Below are positions 16,914-27,113 of a stretch of 64,000 nucleotides of DNA, piece by piece. The translations under genes and the position numbers were made by a program. The stretch lies in the NCBI RefSeq assembly GCF_014647235.1, contig NZ_BMOU01000004.1:379-64378 (forward strand), in the 5' to 3' direction. Within the stretch, counting starts at the first letter, position 1. Each line of letters starts with the position of its first letter. This DNA is from Haloarcula pellucida. Its GTDB lineage: Archaea > Halobacteriota > Halobacteria > Halobacteriales > Haloarculaceae. Below the pieces are notes generated by a model. It saw nothing but the letters and a program-made list of their open reading frames with translations. It was not told where the DNA came from and made no database searches.

Positions 16914-17087
16914 CTACTCGCTGTCTTTGATGTCGCCGAGTTTGTCGACGAGGTCGCTCGTCGACGCCTCGGTGTCGAACGAGACTTCGCCGTCGTGGTC
17001 GTTCTCGTGGACGGCGACGCCTTCGCTGTCGTCTGTGTCTACGTCCTGGTCTTTCTGCTCGGATTCGTCGTAGCTACCAAAACCCAT
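16914..17087 (-). CDS. Small acidic haloarchaeal protein (DUF5786-like)
   Basis: This 57-residue frame begins MGFGSYDESEQKDQDVDTDD and ends in ASTSDLVDKLGDIKDSE. The conserved MGFGSYDESEQ start and the terminal amphipathic helix mark the small haloarchaeal DUF5786 family, function unknown. Almost one third of the residues are Asp or Glu. It is convergent with the glutaredoxin gene and divergent from FttA. Confidence 0.8.
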   Translation of the reverse strand: MGFGSYDESEQKDQDVDTDDSEGVAVHENDHDGEVSFDTEASTSDLVDKLGDIKDSE

Positions 17088-17297
17088 GTGTGAACGGTGG
17101 CGTGTCGGCTACTAAAATGGGACGGTCGGGCCGCTCGTCGGCGCACGGTATCGCGACACACGTCGGCTACCGGTCGTTTCGGTCGTCGTCTCGGGAAGCA
17201 AAGGTTCTTATCCGTGGTCGCACATCCCCTAGATAACGACATTCGATAGCCGTTGTTCTTCGACGGCCGAAGTCTTCAATCGCAGTTTCCCGCATAC

Positions 17298-19220
17298 ATG
17301 AGTACCGCAGACGAGACGCTCGAGAAGATCAAAGCACAGGTCGAGGAAGAGACGCCGGACGACATCACCATATCGTCGGTGACGTTCGAAGGTCCGGAAC
17401 TGGTGATCTACACGCCCGACGCCAAGGAGATCGCCAACCGGGACGGTATCGTCCGGAACCTCGCACAGACCCTCCGAAAACGCATCAACGTGCGTCCGAC
17501 GGCGGACGCACTGATCCCCCAGAAGGAAGCCCGCGCGAAGATCGAGGAGACCATCCCCGAGGACGCCGGCGTCCAGAACCTCGACTTCGACGACGCGACG
17601 GGCGAGGTGTTCATCGAGGCCGAGAAACCCGGCCGCGTCATCGGTCGTCACGGCGAGACGCTGGACCAGATAGCCGCAAGCGTCGGCTGGACGCCCGAAG
17701 TCGTCCGTACGCCGCCGATGGAGTCTTCGACCGTCTCGAACGTCCGGAACTTCCTGAAACAGGAACGCGACGAGCGCCGGGACATCCTCGAACGCGTCGG
17801 CCGCCAGATAAACCGGCCGACGACGGCCGACGACGACTGGGTCCGCCTGACGACGCTCGGCTGTTGCCGCGAGGTCGGTCGCGCCTCTTTCATCCTCTCG
17901 ACGCCAGAATCGCGCATCCTCATCGACTGTGGCGACAAACCCGGTGCCGAAGGCGAGGTGCCGTATCTCCAAGTGCCCGAAGCGCTCGCGGCCGGGCCGA
18001 ACTCCATCGACGCCGTCGTCCTGACACACGCCCACCTCGACCACTCCGCGCTCATCCCCATCCTGTTCAAGTACGGCTACGACGGCCCCATCTACACCAC
18101 CGCACCGACGCGGGACCTGATGGGCCTGCTCCAACTCGACTACCTCGACGTCGCAGCCAAGGAGGGCCGTGCCCCGCCCTACGAGAGCCAGCAGGTCCGT
18201 GACGCCCTGAAACACACCATCCCGCTTGAGTTCGGCAACGTCACCGACATCGCGCCGGACATCAAACTCACGATGCACAACGCCGGCCACATCCTCGGGT
18301 CGGCGGTGTGTCACTTCCACATCGGTGAAGGGCGGTACAACGTCGCGTTCTCGGGTGACATCCACTACAAGGACACCCGTCTGTTAGACGGCGCAGTCAA
18401 CGACTTCCCGCGCGTGGAGTCGCTCATCCTCGAATCCACCTACGGCGGGAAAAACGACTACCAGACCGACCAAGCGGACTCCGAACGCGTCCTCAAGCGC
18501 GTCATCAACGAGGCCCACGAGAAGCAGGGCCACATCCTCATCCCGGCTTTCGCCGTCGGGCGCTCGCAGGAACTGATGCTCGTCTTAGAAGAGGCGATGA
18601 GCAAGGGCGACATCCCGACGATGCCGGTGTATCTGGACGGGATGATTCGAGAGGCGACGGCCATCCACACCGCCTATCCCGAGTACCTGCGCGAGAGCCT
18701 GCGCAACCGCATCCTCTACGAGGACGACAACCCGTTCCTCGCCGAGCAGTTCCAGCAGGTCGACGGCGGCGAGGAGATGCGACAGGACATCGTCGACGAG
18801 GAACCGGCCATCATCCTCACCACATCGGGGATGGTCACCGGCGGTCCCGTCATGTCGTGGCTCCGCCTGCTGGGTGGCGACCCGGACAACACGATGGTCT
18901 TCGTCGGCTATCAGGCCGAAGGCACTCTCGGACGCCAGATTCAGCGCGGACAGGACGAGATATCGATGTCCGACAAGAGCGGTCCCCGAGCGGAGCGCGT
19001 CAGCCTGAAACTCGGCGTCGAGACGGTGGACGGGTTCTCCGGCCACGCCGACCGGCAGGGGCTGGAGACGTTCGTCGAGACGATGCACCCCCGACCAGAG
19101 AAAGTGCTCTGTGTCCACGGCGACGAGAGTTCGACGAACCAGCTCTCCTCGGCGCTGTACCAGAAGTTCAACATGCGGACGTTCAACCCGAAGAACCTAG
19201 AGACGTTCCGGTTCGTCTGA
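17298..19220 (+). CDS. fttA: FttA / aCPSF1, beta-CASP ribonuclease and transcription termination factor
   Basis: The 640-residue protein is the archaeal CPSF73-like factor that cleaves nascent RNA and terminates transcription. It has two N-terminal KH domains; the second carries the GRVIGRHGE loop at about 112-120. The metallo-beta-lactamase domain has the zinc motif VLTHAHLDHSA (about 241-251), followed by NAGHILGSA and AFSGDIHYK. The beta-CASP domain contains LILESTYGG, LIPAFAVGRSQELM and the C-terminal SGHADRQGL. Start ATG 17298 was chosen over an upstream non-ATG because it gives the canonical N-terminus. It is convergent with the DHH gene, 5 nt apart. Confidence 0.95.
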   Translation: MSTADETLEKIKAQVEEETPDDITISSVTFEGPELVIYTPDAKEIANRDGIVRNLAQTLRKRINVRPTADALIPQKEARAKIEETIPEDAGVQNLDFDDATGEVFIEAEKPGRVIGRHGETLDQIAASVGWTPEVVRTPPMESSTVSNVRNFLKQERDERRDILERVGRQINRPTTADDDWVRLTTLGCCREVGRASFILSTPESRILIDCGDKPGAEGEVPYLQVPEALAAGPNSIDAVVLTHAHLDHSALIPILFKYGYDGPIYTTAPTRDLMGLLQLDYLDVAAKEGRAPPYESQQVRDALKHTIPLEFGNVTDIAPDIKLTMHNAGHILGSAVCHFHIGEGRYNVAFSGDIHYKDTRLLDGAVNDFPRVESLILESTYGGKNDYQTDQADSERVLKRVINEAHEKQGHILIPAFAVGRSQELMLVLEEAMSKGDIPTMPVYLDGMIREATAIHTAYPEYLRESLRNRILYEDDNPFLAEQFQQVDGGEEMRQDIVDEEPAIILTTSGMVTGGPVMSWLRLLGGDPDNTMVFVGYQAEGTLGRQIQRGQDEISMSDKSGPRAERVSLKLGVETVDGFSGHADRQGLETFVETMHPRPEKVLCVHGDESSTNQLSSALYQKFNMRTFNPKNLETFRFV

Positions 19221-19225
19221 GTCGG

Positions 19226-20272
19226 TCAGTCTTTGTCGTCGCCGCCCTTGTTCCCCGAGTTATCGTCGTCTTTGATGTTGAGCGCCGCGAGCAGGCGGCT
19301 GTTGATGACCTGTTCGACGATACCCACCAGCACGTCGTCGTCGCTGGTGTAGTCAGAGAAGATACCCAGCGGGACTTCCGCGCCGGCCATCTCGCGGTGG
19401 CCGCCCGCGCTGCCCTCGTCGTCGAAGGCGCTCGCAAGCACTTCGCCGATGTGGATTCGGGAGTCCGTCGTCCGCGCACTCAGTTGAATCGTATCGTCGA
19501 TGATACCGAAGACGATGGCCGTCTCGATGCCTTCGAGGGTCGCGAGGTAGTCGGCCGCCTGCGGAAGCGCGTCGCGCTCACTGGTCCGGCCGACGTGAGA
19601 GATAAGGACCGACCCCCTGACGCTCCGATTGTGGATGGCGTCGGCGATCGCGTCGACCGTCGCGCCGCTAACCGCTGGCGACGAGAGTTGCCTGAGCAGG
19701 TCCGACTCGGCGAAGTCGTGGAGGTAGCTCGCCGCCTCGTACTCCTTGCGCGTCACCCCTCGGAGGAAGCCAAGCGTCTCCCGGCGGATGGCGAACAACA
19801 GCGCCGTCGCGACTCGGGCGTCCGGGTCCATCGGTAACTCGCGGACGTACTCCGCGAGGATGGTGGCCGTCGCACCGACGTCCTCCCGGTGGTCGACGAA
19901 CGTCGCTTCGACGTCCTCTGCCGGGTGGTGGTCCAGCACGATGTCGACGGCAGTCCCCTCGGGGACGCGGTTGTTCGCGCCGGGTTTCGAGTGGTCGACG
20001 AACGCCAGCAGCGACCCGGACGGTCGGTTCTGGACCAGTTCGGGGTCGAAAGGGCGCAGTTCGACGTCCAGCAGATTGACGAACGCCCGGTTCTGCTGGT
20101 GAGATATCTCCCCGCTGTAGAGGATGTGCCGTTCGTCGATGCCGGTGCTGGCGGCTATCTGGCCGAGCGCCACGGCGCTGGCCAGACAGTCCGGGTCGGG
20201 GTTGTTGTGGCAGACGATGGTGAGTTCGTCACTGTCCGAGAGGAGGTCCCACAGCGTCTGCGCGTGGCTCAT
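19226..20272 (-). CDS. DHH family phosphoesterase
   Basis: The 348-residue protein has the DHH/DHHA1 architecture. The metal-binding motifs are IVCHNNPDPDCLASA (about 19-33), FVDHSKPG and the signature VLDHHPAED. The C-terminal DHHA1 part contains the substrate-binding GSAGGHREMAGAEV. It resembles NrnA-like oligoribonuclease/pAp phosphatases and archaeal DHH exonucleases, hydrolysing small nucleotides or single-stranded nucleic acid in the cytoplasm. I chose the ATG at 20272, since the nine codons before it look uncoded. Confidence 0.85.
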   Translation of the reverse strand: MSHAQTLWDLLSDSDELTIVCHNNPDPDCLASAVALGQIAASTGIDERHILYSGEISHQQNRAFVNLLDVELRPFDPELVQNRPSGSLLAFVDHSKPGANNRVPEGTAVDIVLDHHPAEDVEATFVDHREDVGATATILAEYVRELPMDPDARVATALLFAIRRETLGFLRGVTRKEYEAASYLHDFAESDLLRQLSSPAVSGATVDAIADAIHNRSVRGSVLISHVGRTSERDALPQAADYLATLEGIETAIVFGIIDDTIQLSARTTDSRIHIGEVLASAFDDEGSAGGHREMAGAEVPLGIFSDYTSDDDVLVGIVEQVINSRLLAALNIKDDDNSGNKGGDDKD

Positions 20273-20391
20273 TGCCCTCACTTGGCACTCCCGATACAAG
20301 CATTTACTGACCAGAGTGGCCGGTCAGTTCGGGGTTTCACCGGGCCGAACAGGCATCGGGATTGACAACGATGCCTCCCGCAGTGTGTGGT

Positions 20392-20946
20392 ATGTTGACC
20401 GAGCTACTCGACGGCGGCGTCGAGGACGCAGGCGGCTACATCGCGGAAGTCGTCTACGGCGCCAACGACGGCATCATCACGACGTTCGCTATCGTCGCCG
20501 GCGTCGCCGGGGCGGCACTCGACCCGGGCATCGTCCTGATTCTCGGCTTCGCGAACCTCTTTGCCGACGGGTTCTCGATGGGGATGAGCAACTTCCTCAG
20601 TCAGCGCTCGGCGATGGACTACCAGACGGCACAGACCGGCACCGCTACGGCCGTGAAACCGCCGTCGTGGACGGCGCTGACGACGTTTCTCGCGTTCGTG
20701 TTCGCCGGGTGGATGCCGCTGTTGCCCTACGTCGTGGCGCTCGTACTGACCGACCCGTTCGGTGGCGTCCCCACGTTCAGTGTCTCCGTGGCGGCGACGG
20801 CCGTCGCCTTCTTCGGTATCGGTGCGAGTCGGAGCGTCGTCACCGACCGCAAGTGGCCCGTGGCGGGCACAGAGATGCTCGGCGTCGGGATGCTCGCTGC
20901 GGGTGTCGCCTTCGCCGTCGGTATCCTGCTGGGCGGTCTCGCCTGA
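20392..20946 (+). CDS. VIT1/CCC1 family transporter
   Basis: The 184-residue membrane protein begins MLTELLDGGVEDAGGYIAEVVYGANDGI. This matches VIT1/CCC1 vacuolar iron/manganese transporters, including the GANDGIITTFAIVAGVAGA first helix and FADGFSMGMSNFLSQRSA second helix with the conserved Asp and Met ligands. Five helices are predicted. It probably moves Fe2+ or Mn2+ out of the cytoplasm. A TTG ten codons upstream (20362) is an alternative start. Confidence 0.88.
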   Translation: MLTELLDGGVEDAGGYIAEVVYGANDGIITTFAIVAGVAGAALDPGIVLILGFANLFADGFSMGMSNFLSQRSAMDYQTAQTGTATAVKPPSWTALTTFLAFVFAGWMPLLPYVVALVLTDPFGGVPTFSVSVAATAVAFFGIGASRSVVTDRKWPVAGTEMLGVGMLAAGVAFAVGILLGGLA

Positions 20947-20961
20947 CCCGCCGATCCGCAC

Positions 20962-21831
20962 TCAGTCCTCGGCGGTTCGCGTCATCAAGAGCGGGGCGGG
21001 CGAGGACCGGACGAGTTTCGAACTGACGCCACCGAGCGCGTACCAACTGAAGTTCGTCTGGCCCTGCGTTCCGAGGACGAGGAGGTCGACGCCCTCGGAT
21101 TCGGCGTACGCCCGAATCTCGCGGTGTGGGGTCCCGTAGACGACGGATCCGGTCACCGAGTCGAGCGATTCTTCGGCAGTCTCTACGGCCGAGTCGAGAA
21201 TCTCGTGGGCGTGCTCGTCGAGTTCGCTGTCTCTGATGACCGACCGTGCGTCGGGTCCGAGCGATCCCGTCTCGACGACGTGGAGGACGTGGAGCGTCGC
21301 ACCCGTCGCCGCGGCGACGTCGACGCCCTCCGCCAGCGCGCGCTCTGCGCCCGGACTGCCGTCCGTCGGCACGAGGACGCGCCGACACGGGTAGCGGTAC
21401 TCGGCCTCCCCGTCGGGGTTGACGACGAGGACAGGGACCGGAGCGGCGTTGAGGACGCGTTCGGTGACGCTGCCGAGCAACACGCGTTCGAGGCCGCGCC
21501 GGCCGTGGGTCGGCATCACGACGAGGTCCATCCCGTACTCCGCTGCGTAGTCGGCTATTGTCAGCGACGGGTCGCCCTGCATGACCTCGCCTTCCGCGGT
21601 CACGCCGCGGTCGGTCGCCCGGTCGACCACCGTCCCGACGACTCGCTCGCCGGCCTGTTCGAGGACGTCGACGATTTCGCCGCGGACGTCCGTGACGCTG
21701 TCGCGGTTCGTGTCCGCCACGTGCAGGACGTGCAGCGTCGCGTCGTGTGCCGCTGCGACGTCGAGGACGTAGTCGAGGACCGATTCGGCCGTGTCGCTCC
21801 CGTCCGTCGGGAAGAGTATGTGGTCGTACAT
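20962..21831 (-). CDS. Tandem universal stress protein (UspA x2)
   Basis: The 289-residue protein has two UspA domains, each about 140 residues. Domain 1 starts MYDHILFPTDGSDTAESVL and ends with the nucleotide motif PTHGRRGLERVLLGSVTERV. Domain 2 starts RVLVPTDGSPGAERAL and has LGTQGQTNFSWYALGGVSSKL, a more degenerate version. ATP binding is likely in the first domain at least. It lies beside the P-type ATPase and VIT-like genes, and a second tandem Usp is at 25990. Confidence 0.9.
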   Translation of the reverse strand: MYDHILFPTDGSDTAESVLDYVLDVAAAHDATLHVLHVADTNRDSVTDVRGEIVDVLEQAGERVVGTVVDRATDRGVTAEGEVMQGDPSLTIADYAAEYGMDLVVMPTHGRRGLERVLLGSVTERVLNAAPVPVLVVNPDGEAEYRYPCRRVLVPTDGSPGAERALAEGVDVAAATGATLHVLHVVETGSLGPDARSVIRDSELDEHAHEILDSAVETAEESLDSVTGSVVYGTPHREIRAYAESEGVDLLVLGTQGQTNFSWYALGGVSSKLVRSSPAPLLMTRTAED

Positions 21832-21930
21832 AGTGGGGACTACGAAGTGTCGCCGTAGCCGCCGTCGTGGCGGCCCGTAGTCACCGATTCGTCACCCGAC
21901 AGGATAAAGCGCGGGGGCGAGTCAGAGCGG

Positions 21931-24528
21931 TCAGCGCTTGCTCCGGTTCCACCGCCTGACTGCGACGGCGACGGCGAGGTAGGCAGGGAGCGCAACGGCG
22001 AGCACTGTCCCGATGCGACCCCAGTCACTCACAGTGAGCGCGACGGTACCGAAGTATCGGCGCAGCGGCGTGTACAGCACGGCCAGTTGCAACAGGGCGG
22101 AGACGGCCACCGCACCGGCCAGCCACAGATTCGAGAGCGTCGGCGTCTCTCTGAGCCACCGGATGACGTACAGTTTCTCGAACTCGATAGCGACGAACCC
22201 GGTAAAGACCATCGTCATGGCGTAGGGCGTCACGGCGGGTGCGCCATCGAGAGTCAGCAACAGCAACCCCAGCATGAGGAGCGTCGAGATAGTGCCCAAC
22301 CCGCCCATCAGACCGAGCATCCCCCGGTCTACGATGCCGCGGTCGGGGTCCCGTGGCGGGCGGTCCATCACGTTCTCGCTCGAAGGGTCCGCACCGAGCG
22401 CCACTGCCGGGAGGCCGTCGGTCAGCAGGTTAATCCACAGCAACTGCACTGCCGGCAGGACGAGGTAGCCAAAGAGCGAGGCGATGAAGACGATAGCCAC
22501 CTCGGCGATGTTCGCACTCAGGAGGTACGCGACGAACTTCCAGACGTTGTCGAAGATGGCCCGGCCGCGCTCGACGGCCCGTTCGATGGTCGCGTAGTTG
22601 TCGTCGAGCAAGACGATGTCGCTGGCTTGCTTGGCCACGTCGGTGCCGCGAATCCCCATCGCGACGCCGATGTCGGCGTGTTTCAGCGCAGGCGCGTCGT
22701 TGACGCCGTCGCCGGTCATCGCGACGCGGTGGCCGTTGGCCTGTAGCGCCCGCAAGATTCGGACCTTGTGTTCGGGGGCCGTCCGCGCGAAGACGTCGAC
22801 GTCCTCGACGCGGTCACGGAGCGTCTCGTCGGTCATCTCGGCCAGTTCCCGACCCTCCATCACCTCGGTGTGCATCCCGAGCGACTCGGCGATAGCGGCG
22901 GCGGTGCGGACGTTGTCTCCGGTCACCATCTTCACGTCGATGCCCGCTCGCTCCGTGGCGGCGATGGCGTCGGCCACCTCCTCGCGTGGCGGGTCGATGA
23001 GACCGACGAGGCCGACGAAGACGAGGGCGTCCTCGGCGACCCCGTCGGCGGTAAGGTCGCCCTCCGTGTAGGCTACGGCGAGGACCCGGAGCGCGTCGTC
23101 GGCGAACGTTCGGACCTGCTCGCGAATCCGGTCGGCTCCCTCGTCTGTGAGCGGTTCCGGGCCGTCGTCGGTGAGGACGTGGTCGGCCTTCGAGAGGACC
23201 ACTTCCGGCGCGCCCTTGAGATACGAGCGCTCCTCGTGGACCGTCCCCATCCACTTGCGCTCGGAGGAGAACGGTATCTCGTCGGTCCGGGGATGGTCGT
23301 CCCGCAGGGCCGCCACGTCGATGCCCGCGTCCTCGGCGGCGGCCACCAGCGCTCGTTCGGTCGGGTCGCCGGCGTCACTGTCCGGCGTCGCGTCGCTGCA
23401 GAGTGCGGCGGCTCGCAACAGCAGGTGGACGCGGTCTTCGACGGGTTCGGTGTCGTGTTCGATCACGCTGTCGTTGATCCAGACCCTGCTGACGGCCATC
23501 TCCCCTCGCGTGAGCGTCCCCGTCTTGTCGGTACAGATCACGTCGACGCCGCCGAGTGCCTCGACCGCCGGGAGCCGGCGGACCAGCGCGTTCTCGTCGG
23601 CCATTCGGCGGACGCCGAGCGCGAGCGTCAGCGTCACGACCGCTGGGAGGCCCTCGGGGACGGCGGCGACGGCGAGCGACACCGCCGTCAGCGCGGCCTG
23701 AAACGGGTCCGTGCCCTGCAAGAGCAGGAGGGGGACGACGAGGGCGGCGAGTACGACCACGCCGAGGCCGAGTCTGCGCCCGAGCGAGTCCAGTTCCCGC
23801 TGGAGCGGCGTCTCGGTCGTCTCCGTCGCGGCCAGTTCCTGCGCGATAGCGCCGACTTCGGTACCCATTCCCGTCGCGGTGACGACGGCGACGCCCCGGC
23901 CCCGCGTGACGTTCGTCCCCTTGTATGCCATCGGCGTCCGCTCGGCCAGCGGCGTGTCCGCGTCGACGGCGTCCGCGGACTTCCCGACCGGCGCGCTCTC
24001 GCCGGTCAGGGCGGCCTCGTCGATTTCCAGTCCCGTCGTCTCGACGAGGCGGCAGTCCGCCGGCACCACGTCGCCGCCGGTCAGTTCAAGGACGTCGCCC
24101 GGAACCAGTCGTGTCGCCTCCACGTCGGTCGTCGTTCCGGCCCGGCGAACCGTCGCCGTCGGCGCGGTCAGTTCGCGCAACGCGGCGAGACTCTCCTCGG
24201 CGCGGTAGTCCTGTACGAACCCGAACAGGCCGTTGGCGACGACGATGACGGTGATGAGGACGGCGTCGACGGCGTGGCCGGCCCAGACGGACAGCGCCGC
24301 CGCGACCACCAGCACGTAGATGAGGACGCTCTGGAACTGTGTGGCGAAGATGCGAAACACCGACCGTCCCTGATCGCGGGCCACCTCGTTCGGGCCGTGT
24401 TCGGCCCGTCGATCGCGGACCGACTCGGCCGAGAGGCCATCGGGACCGCTGTCGAGGGCGTCGTACACGGCGTCGGGGGACTGAGCGTGTGCGGGCGGGT
24501 CCACACTCGGAGTGACTCGGCCCGGCAC
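21931..24528 (-). CDS. P2-type cation-transporting ATPase (Ca2+-ATPase-like)
   Basis: The 865-residue membrane pump has all P-type hallmarks: cytoplasmic N-terminal domain, actuator motif [26 protein letters not shown] in M4, phosphorylation site [14 protein letters not shown], and hinge [20 protein letters not shown]. About ten transmembrane segments are present. M4 PEGLP and the C-terminal cluster [15 protein letters not shown] in M6 resemble SERCA/PMCA-type Ca2+ or Mn2+ exporters. The start is GTG at 24528. It is divergent from the DUF211 gene. Confidence 0.92.
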   Translation of the reverse strand: MPGRVTPSVDPPAHAQSPDAVYDALDSGPDGLSAESVRDRRAEHGPNEVARDQGRSVFRIFATQFQSVLIYVLVVAAALSVWAGHAVDAVLITVIVVANGLFGFVQDYRAEESLAALRELTAPTATVRRAGTTTDVEATRLVPGDVLELTGGDVVPADCRLVETTGLEIDEAALTGESAPVGKSADAVDADTPLAERTPMAYKGTNVTRGRGVAVVTATGMGTEVGAIAQELAATETTETPLQRELDSLGRRLGLGVVVLAALVVPLLLLQGTDPFQAALTAVSLAVAAVPEGLPAVVTLTLALGVRRMADENALVRRLPAVEALGGVDVICTDKTGTLTRGEMAVSRVWINDSVIEHDTEPVEDRVHLLLRAAALCSDATPDSDAGDPTERALVAAAEDAGIDVAALRDDHPRTDEIPFSSERKWMGTVHEERSYLKGAPEVVLSKADHVLTDDGPEPLTDEGADRIREQVRTFADDALRVLAVAYTEGDLTADGVAEDALVFVGLVGLIDPPREEVADAIAATERAGIDVKMVTGDNVRTAAAIAESLGMHTEVMEGRELAEMTDETLRDRVEDVDVFARTAPEHKVRILRALQANGHRVAMTGDGVNDAPALKHADIGVAMGIRGTDVAKQASDIVLLDDNYATIERAVERGRAIFDNVWKFVAYLLSANIAEVAIVFIASLFGYLVLPAVQLLWINLLTDGLPAVALGADPSSENVMDRPPRDPDRGIVDRGMLGLMGGLGTISTLLMLGLLLLTLDGAPAVTPYAMTMVFTGFVAIEFEKLYVIRWLRETPTLSNLWLAGAVAVSALLQLAVLYTPLRRYFGTVALTVSDWGRIGTVLAVALPAYLAVAVAVRRWNRSKR

Positions 24529-24590
24529 TAAGTGTGTTTGGCGTTGGCACGGGCAGCGGGTTTACGTATCGGCCGGTCGGAGAGTTCCCC

Positions 24591-24881
24591 ATGGCCCCAG
24601 TCCGCCGACTCGTCGTGGACGTGCTGAAACCACACGATCCGCCGTTGCTGGAGTTCACCGAACGGGTCAGCGAGACGGACAGCGTCGACGGCGCGACCAC
24701 CTCGCTCATCGAACTCGATCAGGAGGTACAGAACGTCAAGGTCACCGTCGAGGGCGACGCCCTCGACATGTCGGCCATCGAGTCGACCATCGAGAGTCTC
24801 GGCGGCACCGTCCACTCCGTCGATCAAGTCGCTTGCGGCGAGTACGTCGTCGACGACCAACCGACGCTTCAGGACGGGTGA
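24591..24881 (+). CDS. DUF211 family protein
   Basis: The 96-residue protein begins MAPVRRLVVDVLKPHDPPLLEF and continues EVQNVKVTVEGDALDMSAIE, then IESLGGTVHSVDQVACGEY. This is the archaeal DUF211 fold, a small ferredoxin-like oligomer that in structures binds metal ions including Ca2+. It overlaps the next gene by 4 nt (GTGA) and is divergent from the Ca2+-ATPase-like pump. Together they suggest a divalent-cation homeostasis cluster, which is inference. Confidence 0.88.
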   Translation: MAPVRRLVVDVLKPHDPPLLEFTERVSETDSVDGATTSLIELDQEVQNVKVTVEGDALDMSAIESTIESLGGTVHSVDQVACGEYVVDDQPTLQDG

Positions 24882-25468
24882 CAGCCGTGGCCTCCGCGCG
24901 TGAGTTACTGCGCCGATTGCTGGGGAAAGAGGACGTCCTCGCGATCTCGCGACGGTACTTCATCTCCAACGGGTTCGACGGGACGCTGACGTGCATCGGC
25001 GTCGTCATCGGGGCGGTACTCTCGGGGGTCCCGAACGGCCTCACCGTGATAAAGATCGGACTCGGGGCGGCCGTCGGTCTCGGTACCTCGGCAGTCTGGA
25101 GCGTCTGGGAGATAGAACGGGCAGAGAAGCGCGCGGAGATACGCCGCCTCGAACGCGCGATGCTGACGGACCTCGACGACACTCGCATCCAGCGAGAACA
25201 CCGCGGGGCGAGACTGCTCCACGCGGCGATGAGCGGACTGGGACCGACCGTCGGCGTGCTGATACCGCTGTCGCCGTTTCTGCTGGAAGGCACCGTGCTG
25301 AGCATGACCGAGGCGGCAATCGCTGCCGTCGGCCTCGGCATCGGCGTCCTCGGTGCCTTCGGGGCGTACATGGGGTCTATCTCCGACCAGCGGTGGTACG
25401 TCGCGGCGGCCCGGATGGCGCTGGCCGGCCTCGTCGTCGCCGTCGTCAACCTCCTCTTGCCCGGTTAG
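24878..25468 (+). CDS. VIT1/CCC1-like membrane protein, divergent
   Basis: The 196-residue protein begins (GTG) MTAVASARELLRRLLGKEDV. YFISNGFDGTLTCIGVVIGA recalls the VIT/CCC1 first helix with its NGFDG motif. Four to five hydrophobic helices follow, split by a charged helical loop (WEIERAEKRAEIRRLERAML, about 74-93) typical of the cytosolic metal-binding region. I take the GTG at 24878 because it overlaps the DUF211 stop; GTG 24887 is possible. It ends 4 nt into the convergent PPOX-like gene. Confidence 0.75.
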   Translation: MTAVASARELLRRLLGKEDVLAISRRYFISNGFDGTLTCIGVVIGAVLSGVPNGLTVIKIGLGAAVGLGTSAVWSVWEIERAEKRAEIRRLERAMLTDLDDTRIQREHRGARLLHAAMSGLGPTVGVLIPLSPFLLEGTVLSMTEAAIAAVGLGIGVLGAFGAYMGSISDQRWYVAAARMALAGLVVAVVNLLLPG

Positions 25469-25914
25469 GTCCGCCCCGGTGACTCGACGCGGCCGGTCAG
25501 CGCCTCGGGGACGAGACGGTAGAACTCGAAATCCACCACTCGCGTCGGTTCCTCGAAGATGTCGATCAGCGGAATATCGACTCTGTCGAGGCCCGAAAGC
25601 GTCTCGGTCGCGATGTCTGACTCCGCGAGGTCCTCGAGTTGGCCGGTGGCGACGACGCTCTGCCACCGATCGTCGACCTGCCGGTGGACGACGAAGGAGA
25701 CGGGACGGTCGTCGAGGTCGGTCTTCGAACTCTCGGGGCCGACGGCGAGGCGAAAGTAGAACGTCCGAGCGTTCGCGTCGTATCCGTACGATACCGGTAC
25801 CGAGTGCGGAGAGTGGACCGCCGTTCTCGACAGTGACAGGACGCCAGTGCCGCCGTTTCCGAGGAACTCGTCTACCTCGTCGTCCGCCATCGACACGGGG
25901 TGGTCTGACTCCAT
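25465..25914 (-). CDS. Pyridoxamine 5'-phosphate oxidase-like protein
   Basis: The 149-residue protein has the split-barrel flavin-binding fold: GTGVLSLSRTAVHSPHSVPVS (about 22-42), FYFRLAVGPESSKTDLD, PVSFVVHRQVDDRWQSVVATG. These match haloarchaeal PPOX/nitroimidazole-resistance-like proteins that bind FMN or F420. The substrate is unknown. It overlaps the convergent VIT-like gene by 4 nt at the stop codons. The ATG at 25914 has an AT-rich leader. Confidence 0.82.
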   Translation of the reverse strand: MESDHPVSMADDEVDEFLGNGGTGVLSLSRTAVHSPHSVPVSYGYDANARTFYFRLAVGPESSKTDLDDRPVSFVVHRQVDDRWQSVVATGQLEDLAESDIATETLSGLDRVDIPLIDIFEEPTRVVDFEFYRLVPEALTGRVESPGRT

Positions 25915-25989
25915 ATCTGTACTAATTTGGTTGGGTGGACTATAAGTCCTGACTGACGGTCGGTCCGGTTCGTCGGGGTCGACACGGCA

Positions 25990-26883
25990 TCACTCGTCTC
26001 GTTGGCGCGTACTCACCGTGAGAACGGGTGCAGTCGACCGGCGAACGAGACGTTCGGCCGTGCTTCCCAACACGACCCGGTCGAGGCCCGTGTGGCCGTG
26101 GGTCCCCATCGCGACGACGTCGACGCCGGCGTCCGTCACGTACTTCAGCAGGGCCTGACCCGGATAGCCGGTCGGCGTCGCCGTGACCGCGTCGAGACCG
26201 GCCGCACGTGCCGTCTCGGCGACCGACTCGGCTGCTTCGGCGGCCGACTCCTCGAGGTGGTCGAGGACGCCCGGCGGGACACCCATCTCCGACCCCGTGG
26301 CGAGGTCGCCGAGATTGACCACGCTGACGGCGTGGACCCGGGCGTCGGCCCGTTGGGCGACGGCGACTCCGTGTTCGACGGCGGCGGTCGCCGGCTCGCT
26401 TCCGTCGGTCGGAATCAGGACTTCGTCGTATCCCTCGCCGACCTGCGTCTCCTCGGTCGCGCGGACGCTGAGGACCGGGACGGGCGACCGGCGCAGGACG
26501 CGTTCTGCGACGCTACCCGTCAGGACCCGCGTGAGACCACCGCGTCCATGAGTCCCCATGGTGACGACGTCGATATCGTGAGCGGTCACGTAATCGAGAA
26601 TCACGTCCGACGGCCGGCCGGTCAGGACCTCTCGTCGGACCGTCTCGACGTTCGCCACCGCGGACTCGGTGGCATCGACGGCCGACTCCGCCTGGGTTTT
26701 CAGTCGCTCGATGAACTCGTCGTCGACGCCGCCGGCCGAGAAGGGGCCACTCGCGGCGTCCACGTCGACGGCGGCGAGCAGATGGATCGACGCGTCGAAC
26801 AGGTCGGCGAGGTACGCCCCGTGTGTCGCCGCTCTGAGCGCGTGGTCACTCCCGTCCGTTGGTACGAGGATAGTGTCGTACAT
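25990..26883 (-). CDS. Tandem universal stress protein (UspA x2)
   Basis: The 297-residue protein has two complete UspA domains. Each carries a full ATP-binding motif: MGTHGRGGLTRVLTGSVAERV in the first half and GTHGHTGLDRVVLGSTAERL in the second, with start motifs ILVPTDGSDHALRA and VLIPTDGSEPATAA. Unlike the copy at 20962, both domains look nucleotide-competent. The gene's upstream side borders the origin repeats at 26954-27240. Confidence 0.9.
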   Translation of the reverse strand: MYDTILVPTDGSDHALRAATHGAYLADLFDASIHLLAAVDVDAASGPFSAGGVDDEFIERLKTQAESAVDATESAVANVETVRREVLTGRPSDVILDYVTAHDIDVVTMGTHGRGGLTRVLTGSVAERVLRRSPVPVLSVRATEETQVGEGYDEVLIPTDGSEPATAAVEHGVAVAQRADARVHAVSVVNLGDLATGSEMGVPPGVLDHLEESAAEAAESVAETARAAGLDAVTATPTGYPGQALLKYVTDAGVDVVAMGTHGHTGLDRVVLGSTAERLVRRSTAPVLTVSTRQRDE

Positions 26884-26953
26884 CCGTACCGGGACGATAC
26901 GCGCGTGCAGTTGATAATTCTACGTCACGAGCGCAGTGGTGGACGGACACGCC

Positions 26954-26975
26954 CACCCCACCGTGTCGAGTGTTC
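26954..26975 (+). repeat. ORB-like repeat 1
   Basis: Exact copy of the 22-bp repeat with core ACCCCACCGTGTCGAGTGTT. Confidence 0.8.
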
Positions 26976-27091
26976 TGCGTTCCCGGGGGAGGGGGCTCGT
27001 GGGCGACGGATACTCACGTTCGAGCGACGGCCGGACCGCGGGCGACGGTAACGTGGCGCCGACGGGCCTCTACCGACAGCCACTACCCCCG

Positions 27092-27113
27092 CACCCCACC
27101 GTGTCGAGTGTTC
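27092..27113 (+). repeat. ORB-like repeat 2
   Basis: Exact copy, same orientation, 138 nt from repeat 1. Confidence 0.8.
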
